Positions 1-7,987 of a stretch of 64,000 nt of DNA are shown here, piece after piece. How positions within the stretch are numbered: position 1 is the stretch's first letter; each line of letters begins with the position of its first letter. Source of the stretch: UBA6912 sp963792895. GTDB lineage: Bacteria > Actinomycetota > Acidimicrobiia > Spongiisociales > UBA5794. The stretch is taken from positions 868,001 to 932,000 of the forward strand of contig CAWBYA010000007.1 of NCBI GenBank assembly GCA_963792895.1. The letters run 5' to 3'. Both the position numbers and the translations under genes were made by a program. The notes beneath the pieces are model-generated. The model was not told where the DNA came from and ran no database searches. It was given only the letters and a program-made list of their open reading frames with translations.

Positions 1-542
1 GTGAGGGCGTTGACGAAGAACCCGACCTCGAGCAGTTCGAGTGCCGTGACCAGGCCGAAGAGGATGAAACCCACCCGCGTGAGCCAGGGCAACCATGTAA
101 CCCCGTTCGACTGGGACCACGGCTCTACGAGCCCGGCCACGAACTTGCCGACGGCGGCCGCAATGACCACCACGATGAACGCGACGAAGATCAGTGGCAA
201 GACGGCGATGAAGCGCTCCAGCAGACCGACGATGGTGTCCGCTTCGACCGCCTGGAAAGCGAGCAAGAGGATGGTCAGCCACAGGAAGAAGTAGACGATG
301 GACGCTGCGAGCGTCGACGCTTGATAGCCGGACTCCTGCAACGCCGAGTTGATGCCTGCCGCATCCAGCACCGCCTGCACCGGCTGTGTATCGAGCAGTC
401 GCTTGACGACGTTCTTGACGATGCGCGCGATGAACCATCCGACGATGAGGATGACCAGTGCACCGAGCACCTTTGGGGTCCAATCGCCTATCGCGGTACC
501 GATGTCGCGCAGACCTTCGGTCAATCGATCCCAGAATGACAT
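1..542 (-). CDS. Mechanosensitive-channel-like TM-helix protein (3' part outside window)
   Basis: The gene reads leftward off the window edge. Only the first 180 or so residues are present and there is no stop codon. ATG at 542 is preceded by AAGGAGAG, a good ribosome site. Visible hydrophobic helices lie at about residues 26-42, 80-98, 110-135 and 155-175. The first contains the pattern ALVILIVGWFIARIVKNVV, as in the TM-helix repeats of small-conductance mechanosensitive channel relatives. The MscS beta-domain, if present, would lie outside the window. It would act in the cytoplasmic membrane, possibly in osmotic relief. It is the last gene downstream of the copper-assembly genes on this strand, separated by 171 bases with no recognised feature, so co-transcription is uncertain. 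Confidence 0.7.
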   Translation of the reverse strand, partial: MSFWDRLTEGLRDIGTAIGDWTPKVLGALVILIVGWFIARIVKNVVKRLLDTQPVQAVLDAAGINSALQESGYQASTLAASIVYFFLWLTILLLAFQAVEADTIVGLLERFIAVLPLIFVAFIVVVIAAAVGKFVAGLVEPWSQSNGVTWLPWLTRVGFILFGLVTALELLEVGFFVNAL

Positions 543-713
543 GAGCTCTCCTTCGCTCGCTTACGGCTCAGGAGCCCCGGTTGTGGCGGCAAACGAAGCC
601 AGTCGGCTCTCGGATTACCCGTCGATGGCCTCCCGGCCTCGTCCGCAGCGTAGTGAAACCGTTGTGGCGCCTCCAAGGACCGCGCATCAGCGGCATGCCG
701 ACCGACGCCCGCC

Positions 714-1169
714 TCAGCCCTCGCTGCGGACGTCGGCGTCCACCGTGATCGCTCCTGCGGCGCCGAAATCGAGGGTCACGGGAACGACGTCTCCGATCAC
801 CAGCTCCTGGGTCACGCCCAGGCACATCACATGGAGACCCCCGGGCCCGAGCACCAACGTCGACCCGGGGGCCACGGCGATCGACTCCAGGGGCCGCATC
901 CGCATGACGCCGTCTTCCTCGGTGCTCTCGTGGAGCTCGGCGGCTTGACAGGCGGGGGCAGACGCGCCGATCAGGTTGTCGAGCTCTGCGCCCAGGTTGT
1001 CGATGGTCATGTAGATGGCCGTGGGGCTGCCGTCGCCAGGGTTGGGTCGTGCCCATGCGCTCGTGACCGTGATGTCGCCGATCCGGGCCGCATCAACGAG
1101 CGTGTCGTCGCCTCCGCACGCCCCAAGAAGAAGCAGTGCGATCAAGCTGCTGGCGAACCTTCGCCGCAT
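714..1169 (-). CDS. PCuA(C)-type copper chaperone lipoprotein
   Basis: A 151-residue lipoprotein of the PCuA(C)/DUF461 family, whose members deliver Cu(I) outside the membrane to the CuA site of terminal oxidases. ATG at 1169 was chosen because GAGGAGGAGAGAG sits directly upstream and because it gives a clean signal peptide ending in the lipobox LLGAC (cysteine near residue 18). The family core is visible: a SAWARP segment near residue 38, then a central AELHES and later LHVMCLG, covering the usual H/M copper-binding region. It lies 92 bases downstream of the SCO1 gene on the same strand, so one copper-delivery operon is likely. A 13-bp inverted repeat abuts its ribosome site. Confidence 0.88.
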   Translation of the reverse strand: MRRRFASSLIALLLLGACGGDDTLVDAARIGDITVTSAWARPNPGDGSPTAIYMTIDNLGAELDNLIGASAPACQAAELHESTEEDGVMRMRPLESIAVAPGSTLVLGPGGLHVMCLGVTQELVIGDVVPVTLDFGAAGAITVDADVRSEG

Positions 1170-1179
1170 CTCTCTCCTC

Positions 1180-1247
1180 CTCGTCCCCTCCGCCAGGAAC
1201 GCTACGACTGTGCGCACGAAACGCAAAAGGCGTCCGGAGGGGACGAG
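1180..1247 (-). promoter_or_regulatory. 13-bp inverted repeat abutting the PCuAC ribosome site
   Basis: The arms CTCGTCCCCTCCG (1180-1192) and CGGAGGGGACGAG (1235-1247) are perfect inverse complements separated by 42 bases. On the minus-strand transcript the stem ends exactly where the GAGGAG ribosome site of the copper chaperone begins. It could be a weak terminator between the SCO1 and PCuAC genes or an RNA structure affecting translation. No U-run follows. The pairing is seen directly; the function is inferred. Confidence 0.45.
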
Positions 1248-1261
1248 GGAGCGGGAGAGCG

Positions 1262-1858
1262 TCACCCGAGGAGATACCTGAGATCGTCGGCTATTTCGGT
1301 TGCGGACACCTCGAACGGCAGCACCAGCTTCAGGGATCCCTCGCGGTCGACGACCATCAGTGTCGCGGTGTGGTCGACGAGATAGCCGGCGGCGCCGGTC
1401 ACCTCTGCCTTCTCGAAATACACGCCGTAGACGGTGGCGAGGCGGGCAACCTCTTCCCGCGTTCCCGTGAGCCCGATGAACGACGGATCGAATGCCGGCA
1501 CGTATCGGGCGAGAACGTCAGGCGTGTCCCTTTCCGGGTCAACCGAGACCATCAGCACCTGGACGGCGTCGGCCTCGTCGCCGAGCTCATCGAGCGCCGC
1601 CGCGAGCCGGCTCAAGGTCGTCGGGCACACGTCCGGGCAGTACGTGTAGCCGAAGTACATCACGACGACCCGTCCGGCGAAGTCGTCGAGGCTCATGCGC
1701 TCGCCCGTGTGGGCGACCAGGTCGACGGTCGGTGCCGGGCTCGACGATTGGATGACGGCGCCGTGGAACACGTGGGGGCGCAATCGGGGGAGCACCCCGA
1801 ACCAGCCGACCGCGGCCACGATGACGATCACGATCGCCGTGGTGAGCGCTCTCCTCAT
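1262..1858 (-). CDS. SCO1/SenC-family copper metallochaperone
   Basis: A 198-residue thioredoxin-fold protein of the SCO1/SenC/PrrC family, membrane-anchored by an N-terminal helix at residues 7-25. The copper-binding motif CPDVCP lies at about 74-79 and the distal histidine at about 163 in LVDHTA, as required for CuA assembly. Family landmarks YFGYTYCPDVCPTTL and SVDPERDTP are present. The ATG overlaps the stop of the upstream SCO-like gene as ATGA, so the two are translationally coupled. With the downstream PCuAC gene and the nearby CuA oxidase this forms a copper-insertion module. Confidence 0.93.
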   Translation of the reverse strand: MRRALTTAIVIVIVAAVGWFGVLPRLRPHVFHGAVIQSSSPAPTVDLVAHTGERMSLDDFAGRVVVMYFGYTYCPDVCPTTLSRLAAALDELGDEADAVQVLMVSVDPERDTPDVLARYVPAFDPSFIGLTGTREEVARLATVYGVYFEKAEVTGAAGYLVDHTATLMVVDREGSLKLVLPFEVSATEIADDLRYLLG

Positions 1859-2523
1859 GGATAGCACAGGAAGAAGTGGGCGGCTTCGTAGGCAACGCTG
1901 GCCGCACCGTGGCTGTTGCGGAGTTCCTCGCCGAGGATGTCGACGTGGTGCAGGATCTTGTCGACGTCCGAGGCGAGGGTCTGGTAGCGATACTCGCCGC
2001 GTACGACGCCCCATCCATCGACCAACACCAGGGTGGGGTCGAAGGCGAACGACCCGTCGTCGCGCGGCTCGTACCAGGTGCGAAACCCGGTGCCGATGAT
2101 GCTCTTGGCGAGGTCGGGGGCGGGTGCGGCGAGCGTCCAGGTGTCGCCGTCGGCGCCTATTGCGCCCGCATACGCCGCAAGCGCATCCGTCGAGTCCCGC
2201 TCGGGATCGAACGAGACGGTGACAAACCGCATGTCGGCACCACCCAGGTCGACCTCGGCGAGCCGCTCTTGAACGCCTCGCATGGTGGCGTTCACCCGGT
2301 CGCAGTCGTCGCCGCATCCTGAGTACGCAAAGGAATAGAGCACGATCTCGCCCCTCAGGTCCTCGCTCGTGAGGCGGTCTCCGGTGTGGTCAGTCATGGA
2401 GAAGCCCGGTGCGAGGCGGATCCGGGGCAGCACCTGGATGGGCTCGAATACCGCGAACGCCATGACCCCAATGAGCACGAGCGCTGCGGGGACGACGACG
2501 AGCCACACGACCCTGCGGCTCAC
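1855..2523 (-). CDS. SCO-like membrane-anchored thioredoxin-fold protein (paralogue)
   Basis: A 222-residue paralogue of the next gene, with one N-terminal membrane helix (about residues 5-25) and a SCO-type fold. The copper motif is present as CGDDC instead of CPDVC, followed by VTVSFDPERDS, the family's usual VSVDPERDT segment. A histidine equivalent to the distal SCO ligand is not obvious; the segment reads FAFDPTLVLVD where SCO1 has DHTATLMVV. It may act as a thiol reductant or a divergent copper carrier rather than a classic SCO1. GTG at 2523 was chosen because the open frame upstream would overlap the divergent lipoprotein gene. The stop overlaps the SCO1 start. Confidence 0.8.
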   Translation of the reverse strand: MSRRVVWLVVVPAALVLIGVMAFAVFEPIQVLPRIRLAPGFSMTDHTGDRLTSEDLRGEIVLYSFAYSGCGDDCDRVNATMRGVQERLAEVDLGGADMRFVTVSFDPERDSTDALAAYAGAIGADGDTWTLAAPAPDLAKSIIGTGFRTWYEPRDDGSFAFDPTLVLVDGWGVVRGEYRYQTLASDVDKILHHVDILGEELRNSHGAASVAYEAAHFFLCYP

Positions 2524-2544
2524 GACCGGACCCCAGATACACTT

Positions 2545-2970
2545 GTGAGCCTCGTGTCCCGGACTCGCGCTGCTTCCCTCATGCTCGTGCTCGCCCTTGG
2601 TGTGTCCGGCTGTGTGCTCACGGGCGGGAAAGACGCCGCTCCCGACTCCATCGTTGGGTCGTACCTCCTCAACGGTGTCGATCCCACGGGCGCAGAATAT
2701 GCAGGCCATCTCACCATCGAAGCGGGCGAAAGTCCCGACGAATACCGCCTGCAGTGGATCGTCAACGGCATCCAGGAGGGGGTTGGCAGGCTCGACGGTG
2801 ACCGCCTGGAGGTGACCTGGGCGACGGTGTCGGGCGTCGACCCCACCGCAAGGGGCAAGGCGGTGTTCGACGTGCAGACCGACGGCAGCCTCATCGGAAC
2901 CCGGACGATCGTGGGCGTCGACGCCGTGGGAACCGAGGAGGCGTACCCCAACGACGATGTGCCCGACTGA
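2545..2970 (+). CDS. Small secreted lipoprotein of unknown function
   Basis: About 141 residues. A signal peptide ends in the lipobox LGVSGC, so the product is predicted to be membrane-anchored on the outside. The mature part is a compact beta-rich domain with repeated Gly/Asp/Thr turns and ends GTEEAYPNDDVPD. No family was recognised. It diverges from the SCO-like gene with about 20 bases between the starts. GTG 2545 or GTG 2554 could be the start. A TACACT box at 2538-2543 places a transcription start near 2550, so translation from 2554 might be almost leaderless. It converges with the respiratory fusion gene 25 bases away. Confidence 0.7.
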   Translation: MSLVSRTRAASLMLVLALGVSGCVLTGGKDAAPDSIVGSYLLNGVDPTGAEYAGHLTIEAGESPDEYRLQWIVNGIQEGVGRLDGDRLEVTWATVSGVDPTARGKAVFDVQTDGSLIGTRTIVGVDAVGTEEAYPNDDVPD

Positions 2971-2995
2971 CGGGCGGCGCTGAGCCGGTCACAGC

Positions 2996-5188
2996 TCATT
3001 GGAGGGTGAGGAGGTAGGCGACGAGGTTCTCGATGTCGTCCTCGCTCAAGAGATCGAGGTAGTTCGGCACCATCTGGCCGGCCGGGAAGCCTTCGACGAT
3101 GTAGGCGTCGGGAGCGACGATCGACTGCCGGAGGTACTCCTCTGCAGAGAGACCAGGAACGCGATTCGTTGCCTCATTCCCGATCCCGGCAAATGACGGC
3201 CCGACGAGCGTGACGCCCTCATCGAGCGAGTGGCAGATCCGGCAACCGGCGTTCGTGCCGAGCGTCGTCTCGAAGTAGAGCGACCGACCGGCGTCGGCTT
3301 CGGCCCTCAATTGCCCATCCCCCACGTCGATCGTGAGCGCCTGGCCCGCATCGAGGGCAACCGTGTCGTCGAACACGATGGTTTCGATGCCGCCGTCGAT
3401 CAGCCGGAGGGTGACGGCGTGGGTGCCGGGTGCCACGACGATACGTTCGAACGCCAGCGACGTCTCGCCTCCGTCCGCCGAGACGAGCGGATATGAGTCA
3501 TCGAGCAACCGATCGCCGTCGACCTCCAGCAGCAACCGGGTCGGTAGCCCGTCAGCGGGCAAGGTGCGATCTGGCGCAACAGCCAGCGACGCCCCATCAC
3601 GATGGTCCAGCGCGATCTCGATGCGGGCATCGTCGTTGCCGCCTGGGTCGAACGGGATCATGGTTGCTGCGACAGTCCCGAGCCCCACCACCAGGACGAG
3701 GACGAGGGCGGGGAGCGCCACCGTCCAGGCTTCGAACGGCGGCATGTCTCGGATGGTGGCGGGCGCCTCGGAGTCGCTAGCGATCGCTGTTGCCGTCGCA
3801 TCTGGCGGCGCCCACTCCGTGCTGATCGGGTCGGCGAGGTGTGAGGTGCGCAGCCGGGGTCTGCGGGTGCGGTTGAGGCGCCCCTGGAGCCAGACGTTGC
3901 CCTCGAGGTTCGCGCAGTCGTCGGTAGGGCAGCCCACAAAACGCACCGCGGTCGCTCCGGCTTCGACGAGGTCGATGGCGAGTTGCGGGTGTGCCATCCC
4001 GATGCACGGCAGCGGCACCACCAACGGGTCGGTTCCGGCATCCTGCCACGCCATCGATCGAGCGCCGTGGACCGCGTGCCGCTCGCAGGTGAAGACGACG
4101 GTGCGGCCGCCGGCGGCTGCCGTAGTGGCGTCCCACAGTGGCTCGGCCGGAGCGGCCCCGAGCGTGAGAGCCTTGGTGGGGCAGCTTCCGATGCAGATTC
4201 CGCAGGAGACGCAGCGCTCCGCGGTCACCACTGCTACGAGCTGATGCGGCCCGTCGTCGCGAGGCACCATCTCGAGTGCCGTGTAGGGGCAGTCGGCGGC
4301 GCAATACGTGCACCCGATGCACCGCTCCTCGATGACCACGACAGGATCGAGCGCCCGCATTCGCAGCGCCCAAGGCAGGAACACGACAAGGGCGAGCAAG
4401 ATCGTCGCAGTGACCCACAACAGCCCAGGCGGCCACGTCAGCGTGCCGGGCAGCAGGAACAGGAAGAATGGATCGAGGGGCACGTCTGATGGGACGATGT
4501 GGCGATCGAGGGCGGGGAGCAAGCCGACCGGGATTGCGATGCTGACGGCAACGACCGTGGCGCCGACGATCCAGAGCCACCGCGGCGGCGGCATCCAATG
4601 GCGCCGCGACAGCCGTCGCAGGTGATACCAGAGCAGGGCGCCGACGCCCACGGAGAGCCCGACGTGCACGGTGATCAGCATCAAGATGAAGGCCCATCCC
4701 GAACCGGCGGCATTCGTGAGCACGTTGTCGATGAGGAAGTCGAGGCCGAGTCTCGTGCCTGCGATGGCGCGAGTGAGGGCGTCGTTGAGCACCTGGGCAC
4801 GTTGGTCCCAGATGAGCCAGTACCCCGTGACCCCGGCCACCCACAGCACGGCGACCATGGCAATCCCCGTCGCCCAGGCCCAGCGCCGCGCACCGGAGAG
4901 GCGCCGCATCACGAAGGTGCGCCAGCCGTGGACTGCCGCCATCACGATTGCCCCTATCGACGCATAGCGGTGCACCGCACGCATGAAGCGCCCGACGAGG
5001 TTGGCCTCCATCGCGGCGACGGCGTCGTACGATGCCTCGAATCCGAACTGGAAGAACATGGTCAGGTAGATCCCGCTGGCATAGACGAGTGCAAGCAGGA
5101 AGATCGTGATGGTGCCCGCGTGGTAGACAGGATTGAGGTCGGGCCGACGGACGAGCCGCCCGACCATGCGCTCCACCCGCAAGGTCAT
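2996..5188 (-). CDS. Fusion: cytochrome b core + two [4Fe-4S] + MvhD-like domain + cytochrome c
   Basis: A 730-residue fusion. Residues about 10-290 form a cytochrome b-type membrane core with two histidine pairs spaced H-x13-H (AVHRYA...AAVHGW and ITVHVG...LWYHLR) that would bind two b hemes. Residues about 289-345 carry two [4Fe-4S] motifs (CIGCTYCAADCP and CVSCGICIGSCP). About 365-460 resemble MvhD, the iron-sulfur electron-transfer subunit of Hdr/hydrogenase systems, with CERHA, LPCIGM and FVGCPTDDC. A further helix near 500 precedes a periplasmic region and a C-terminal cytochrome c domain with CRICH at about 649 and a possible Met ligand in AGQMVPN. The start is uncertain: ATG 5188 (used here) or GTG 5278. 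It lies downstream of the terminal oxidase and is probably co-transcribed with it. The domain order is seen directly; the role, electron exchange between quinone, ferredoxin or NAD-type carriers and cytochrome c, is inferred. Confidence 0.85.
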   Translation of the reverse strand: MTLRVERMVGRLVRRPDLNPVYHAGTITIFLLALVYASGIYLTMFFQFGFEASYDAVAAMEANLVGRFMRAVHRYASIGAIVMAAVHGWRTFVMRRLSGARRWAWATGIAMVAVLWVAGVTGYWLIWDQRAQVLNDALTRAIAGTRLGLDFLIDNVLTNAAGSGWAFILMLITVHVGLSVGVGALLWYHLRRLSRRHWMPPPRWLWIVGATVVAVSIAIPVGLLPALDRHIVPSDVPLDPFFLFLLPGTLTWPPGLLWVTATILLALVVFLPWALRMRALDPVVVIEERCIGCTYCAADCPYTALEMVPRDDGPHQLVAVVTAERCVSCGICIGSCPTKALTLGAAPAEPLWDATTAAAGGRTVVFTCERHAVHGARSMAWQDAGTDPLVVPLPCIGMAHPQLAIDLVEAGATAVRFVGCPTDDCANLEGNVWLQGRLNRTRRPRLRTSHLADPISTEWAPPDATATAIASDSEAPATIRDMPPFEAWTVALPALVLVLVVGLGTVAATMIPFDPGGNDDARIEIALDHRDGASLAVAPDRTLPADGLPTRLLLEVDGDRLLDDSYPLVSADGGETSLAFERIVVAPGTHAVTLRLIDGGIETIVFDDTVALDAGQALTIDVGDGQLRAEADAGRSLYFETTLGTNAGCRICHSLDEGVTLVGPSFAGIGNEATNRVPGLSAEEYLRQSIVAPDAYIVEGFPAGQMVPNYLDLLSEDDIENLVAYLLTLQ

Positions 5189-5468
5189 CCGCTCGAGCCC
5201 GATCAGACCCCGGTTCCGCCATCCCCGGATGCGAGGCTCCCAGTCGACGGAACCCGCTGGCTCGCAGTCCGAGCTCACCTTGCTGCGACGATCGGGGGGA
5301 GACCGGGGGCGGGCGCTCCGCGACCCCTCTCGTCCCAGGTCGGGCCGGCTTCGCCGTTGCGAACCGAGAGCGTTCGGCGGCCGCAGGCCGCACACCCGGG
5401 CCGGACCGGAGCCCCGAGGGCGAGGCGCAGCTCGCTTCGGAGGTGCCCAGCACATCCGAAGCGGAGCA

Positions 5469-7124
5469 TCAGAACCCCGGCGAGGTCAGCTGGATGTTGA
5501 GCAACATGTCGAGGAGTTGTGGCCCGTATCCGATGAGAACCAGCGCCACCGTTGCGACCAGCCAGGGTCGCCACCGGTCCAGAAACGCCGGGGTGAGCGC
5601 CGGGTCGTGCAGTGATTCGGCGATGGGGACCTCGACCTGCTCGTCGGGGCCGAGCTTGTCCTTGCTCCATGCCGTGCGGACCATGATGACGACGTAGAGC
5701 ACCACGCCCACGAGGAGGATGGCGCCGCCGACCGACACCCGGAACAAATGGCCGGCCCACTCCTCGGGGACGTACGGTGCCGATCCAAGTGGTGTGCGCC
5801 TCGGCGCACCGAGCAGGCCGAGCACGTGCATTGCGTTCGAGAAGATGATCATGCCGACGAACCAGATCCAGCTCTGGGCGACCGCCCACTTCGGCTTCCA
5901 CAACCTGTTGCCCGTGAGGTACGGGACCAGCCAGTAGCTGATCCCCATGAACGACAGCGTCACCGCAGTGGCCACCGTCAGGTGGAAGTGCCCGACGATC
6001 CAAGCGGTGTTGTGGACGACGAGATTCACGTTGTAGGACGCGTTTGTGATACCGCCGATGCCGCCGAAGATGAAGAGGATGCCGGCGAGGAGCTGTGCCG
6101 ACACCGACGGATCACCCCACGGCAGGGCGCGCACCCAGCCGAAGAGCCCCTTCCCGCCGCGTTTGCGGGCGGCGAACTCGAGGGAGGCGACAACCGTGAA
6201 CAGGGTGAGCAGGGAGGGGAATGCAACGCCGTATGTCAGCGCGGCGTGGATGTACTTCCACCCTTGTGGGATGCCCGGATCGGCGAATTGGTGGTGGAAG
6301 CCCACGGGGATCGACAAGAGCAGGAACAGCCAGAACGCAAGCCGGGCGAGGGCGTCGCTGAACAGCTTGCCGCCCGCTTGCCTCGGGAGCATCCCGTACC
6401 ACGACAGGTAGGCGGGCAGCAGCCAGAAGTACACGAGTGGATGCCCCGTGAACCAGAAGTACGTGCGGGCCAGCTCGGGGTCTACGCCGTCGATGAGGCC
6501 GAGTGACCACGGCAGCAGCATCGTGAGGATCTCGACGGCGATGCCAAGGGTTGCACCCTGCCACAGTGCCATCGTGATCAAGGCGGCGAACGAGACGAAC
6601 GGTGTTCGCTCGTTGGGATGCTCCTTGCGCCATGCCCGATAGGTGAAGAAGAAGCCGTAGCCCTCGATCCAGCTCCCAATGACGACGAGGGTGAGACCGA
6701 GGTAGAAGAGCGAGCTCGCTTGGAGCGGCGGATAGAACGTGTAGAGCACCGTCGCCTCGTCGAGGAGCAACGGAACACCCGTCGTGACCAAGCCGACCAC
6801 CATCGTCCAGAACCCGACTCTGTTGAGGGTCGGGTAGACGAGGGGCCGCTGCAATCCCTTGATGATCGTGAGGGTGAGGAACCCAGTGATGAAGAACGTG
6901 GTCCACACGAGGGCGTTCAGCACGCCATGCAGCGTGAGACCCTGGTAATACGACTTGAAGACAGGCTCGAGGTACGGATAGAGGTCGAGCCCCGAGAACT
7001 GGAACGCCTGAAGTGGACCGAACAGGCTTCCTACGGACAGGGCGAGGATGGCGAAGAAGAGGTGCAGCCCGATGAACCGCTTGTCCTCCTTCGTGACCTG
7101 ATATGCCGGCTCCGTGATCAGCAC
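5469..7124 (-). CDS. B-family (ba3-type) cytochrome c oxidase subunit I
   Basis: A 551-residue heme-copper oxidase subunit I with about 13 membrane helices. The sequence matches the B family (Thermus ba3 CbaA-like) rather than the A family. Heme and copper ligands are visible: LHGVLNALVW for low-spin heme, FTGHPLVYFWLLPAY for CuB His with Tyr, HHQFADPG for the CuB His pair, and HNTAWIVGHFHLTVA for the high-spin and low-spin heme His. Start GTG 7124 follows GGGAGGGATGA four bases after the subunit II stop. It reduces oxygen with electrons from cytochrome c while pumping protons. B-family enzymes usually have high oxygen affinity. Confidence 0.95.
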   Translation of the reverse strand: MLITEPAYQVTKEDKRFIGLHLFFAILALSVGSLFGPLQAFQFSGLDLYPYLEPVFKSYYQGLTLHGVLNALVWTTFFITGFLTLTIIKGLQRPLVYPTLNRVGFWTMVVGLVTTGVPLLLDEATVLYTFYPPLQASSLFYLGLTLVVIGSWIEGYGFFFTYRAWRKEHPNERTPFVSFAALITMALWQGATLGIAVEILTMLLPWSLGLIDGVDPELARTYFWFTGHPLVYFWLLPAYLSWYGMLPRQAGGKLFSDALARLAFWLFLLLSIPVGFHHQFADPGIPQGWKYIHAALTYGVAFPSLLTLFTVVASLEFAARKRGGKGLFGWVRALPWGDPSVSAQLLAGILFIFGGIGGITNASYNVNLVVHNTAWIVGHFHLTVATAVTLSFMGISYWLVPYLTGNRLWKPKWAVAQSWIWFVGMIIFSNAMHVLGLLGAPRRTPLGSAPYVPEEWAGHLFRVSVGGAILLVGVVLYVVIMVRTAWSKDKLGPDEQVEVPIAESLHDPALTPAFLDRWRPWLVATVALVLIGYGPQLLDMLLNIQLTSPGF

Positions 7125-7128
7125 GTCG

Positions 7129-7665
7129 TCATCCCTCCCCGGCCTCGACGGTGAGCGTCCCGAACATCCCGGCGTGGCCCAAGCCGCAGAACTCGTGGCA
7201 GATGAACGGATACTGGCCCGGTTTTTCGAACGTGGTGGTCAGCGTCGACACCTGACCGGGAACAACCATCAAGTTTACGTTCGTGTCTTGGATCTTGAGA
7301 CCGTGCTGCACGTCGATGCTCGTCACGTAGAACGTCACCGTTGAGCCTGCCGGCACGGTGATCGTGTTCGGTTCGTATCGGAACTGGCGGGCGATCATGT
7401 AGACGACGTATTCGCCCGGTCCGATCTCGCGCAACGGGTTGTCGGTGCGCTCGCTCCACGGCGGCTCGTCCGCCACGGTACGGGGGTCGACCCTGGCCTC
7501 GTCTCCGGGCACTTGGAAGCCGAGGGCGAACCCGGCGACGCCCACCGCAACGGCAAATGTGACGAGGAGCACGAGTGAGAAGCGGAACCAGGCACGCTCG
7601 GTGGGATCGATCCAGCTTTCAGTGGTTGGAGCCGCATCGCCGTGCGGTGTCGTCTCCTCGGTCAC
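7129..7665 (-). CDS. Cytochrome c oxidase subunit II (CuA)
   Basis: 178 residues. One N-terminal membrane helix at about 28-50 is followed by a cupredoxin domain. The binuclear CuA site is intact: a His near 121 in DVQHGLKI, then CHEFCGLGHAGM at about 156-167. It accepts electrons from cytochrome c and passes them to subunit I. The GTG start overlaps the stop of the small subunit gene as GTGA, with GAGGAG upstream. The short N-terminus with a single helix fits ba3-type subunit II. The SCO and PCuAC genes at 0.7-2.5 kb probably metallate this site. Confidence 0.95.
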   Translation of the reverse strand: MTEETTPHGDAAPTTESWIDPTERAWFRFSLVLLVTFAVAVGVAGFALGFQVPGDEARVDPRTVADEPPWSERTDNPLREIGPGEYVVYMIARQFRYEPNTITVPAGSTVTFYVTSIDVQHGLKIQDTNVNLMVVPGQVSTLTTTFEKPGQYPFICHEFCGLGHAGMFGTLTVEAGEG

Positions 7666-7814
7666 GTCGTGACTCCTCGGGCGATGAGGATGAGGTAGAT
7701 CGACAGCCACAAGAGGGCGAGTACGACGACGAACAGAACAACAACGGCCACAGTACCGGTGGGCTTGAACGTTGCCTCGTCGAACTCCACCGGGCTCCCG
7801 GCGTTGTCGGACAT
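7662..7814 (-). CDS. Small single-helix oxidase subunit (subunit IIa-like)
   Basis: A 50-residue protein with a hydrophilic start and one long hydrophobic helix (about residues 20-44). It is located first in the oxidase operon and overlaps the subunit II start. This is the position and form of subunit IIa in ba3-type oxidases, where the helix replaces one of the two subunit II helices. ATG 7814 has GGAGGGAGGAG just upstream. Assignment rests on position, length and topology, not on conserved residues. Confidence 0.8.
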   Translation of the reverse strand: MSDNAGSPVEFDEATFKPTGTVAVVVLFVVVLALLWLSIYLILIARGVTT

Positions 7815-7878
7815 GCTCCTCCCTCCCTCGGGTCGGTGCGCTCGCTGCGGCAAGACTGGTCGTTGCTCCTTGGCGTTT

Positions 7879-7898
7879 CAGGGGGCCAAAGTCCCTGG
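7879..7898 (+). promoter_or_regulatory. DosR/DevR-like box in divergent respiratory promoter
   Basis: CAGGGGGCCAAAGTCCCTGG lies between the divergent oxidase and cytochrome genes. Compared with the mycobacterial DosR consensus TTSGGGACTWWAGTCCCSAA, 13 of 20 positions agree, including GGG-C and WWAGTCCC. A GGTCG-GCG-CGACC inverted repeat (7897-7909) overlaps its end. Because a DevS/DevR-like pair is encoded at 32.6-34.5 kb, redox or hypoxia control of both respiratory operons is a reasonable inference. Binding has not been shown. Confidence 0.45.
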
Positions 7899-7987
7899 TC
7901 GGCGCGACCATAGACCCGGGTGGCGGAACCTCGCCAAACGTACGATCAGCGCCAGTGCGAGATATTCGCGTCCACAGGGAGGGCCTC

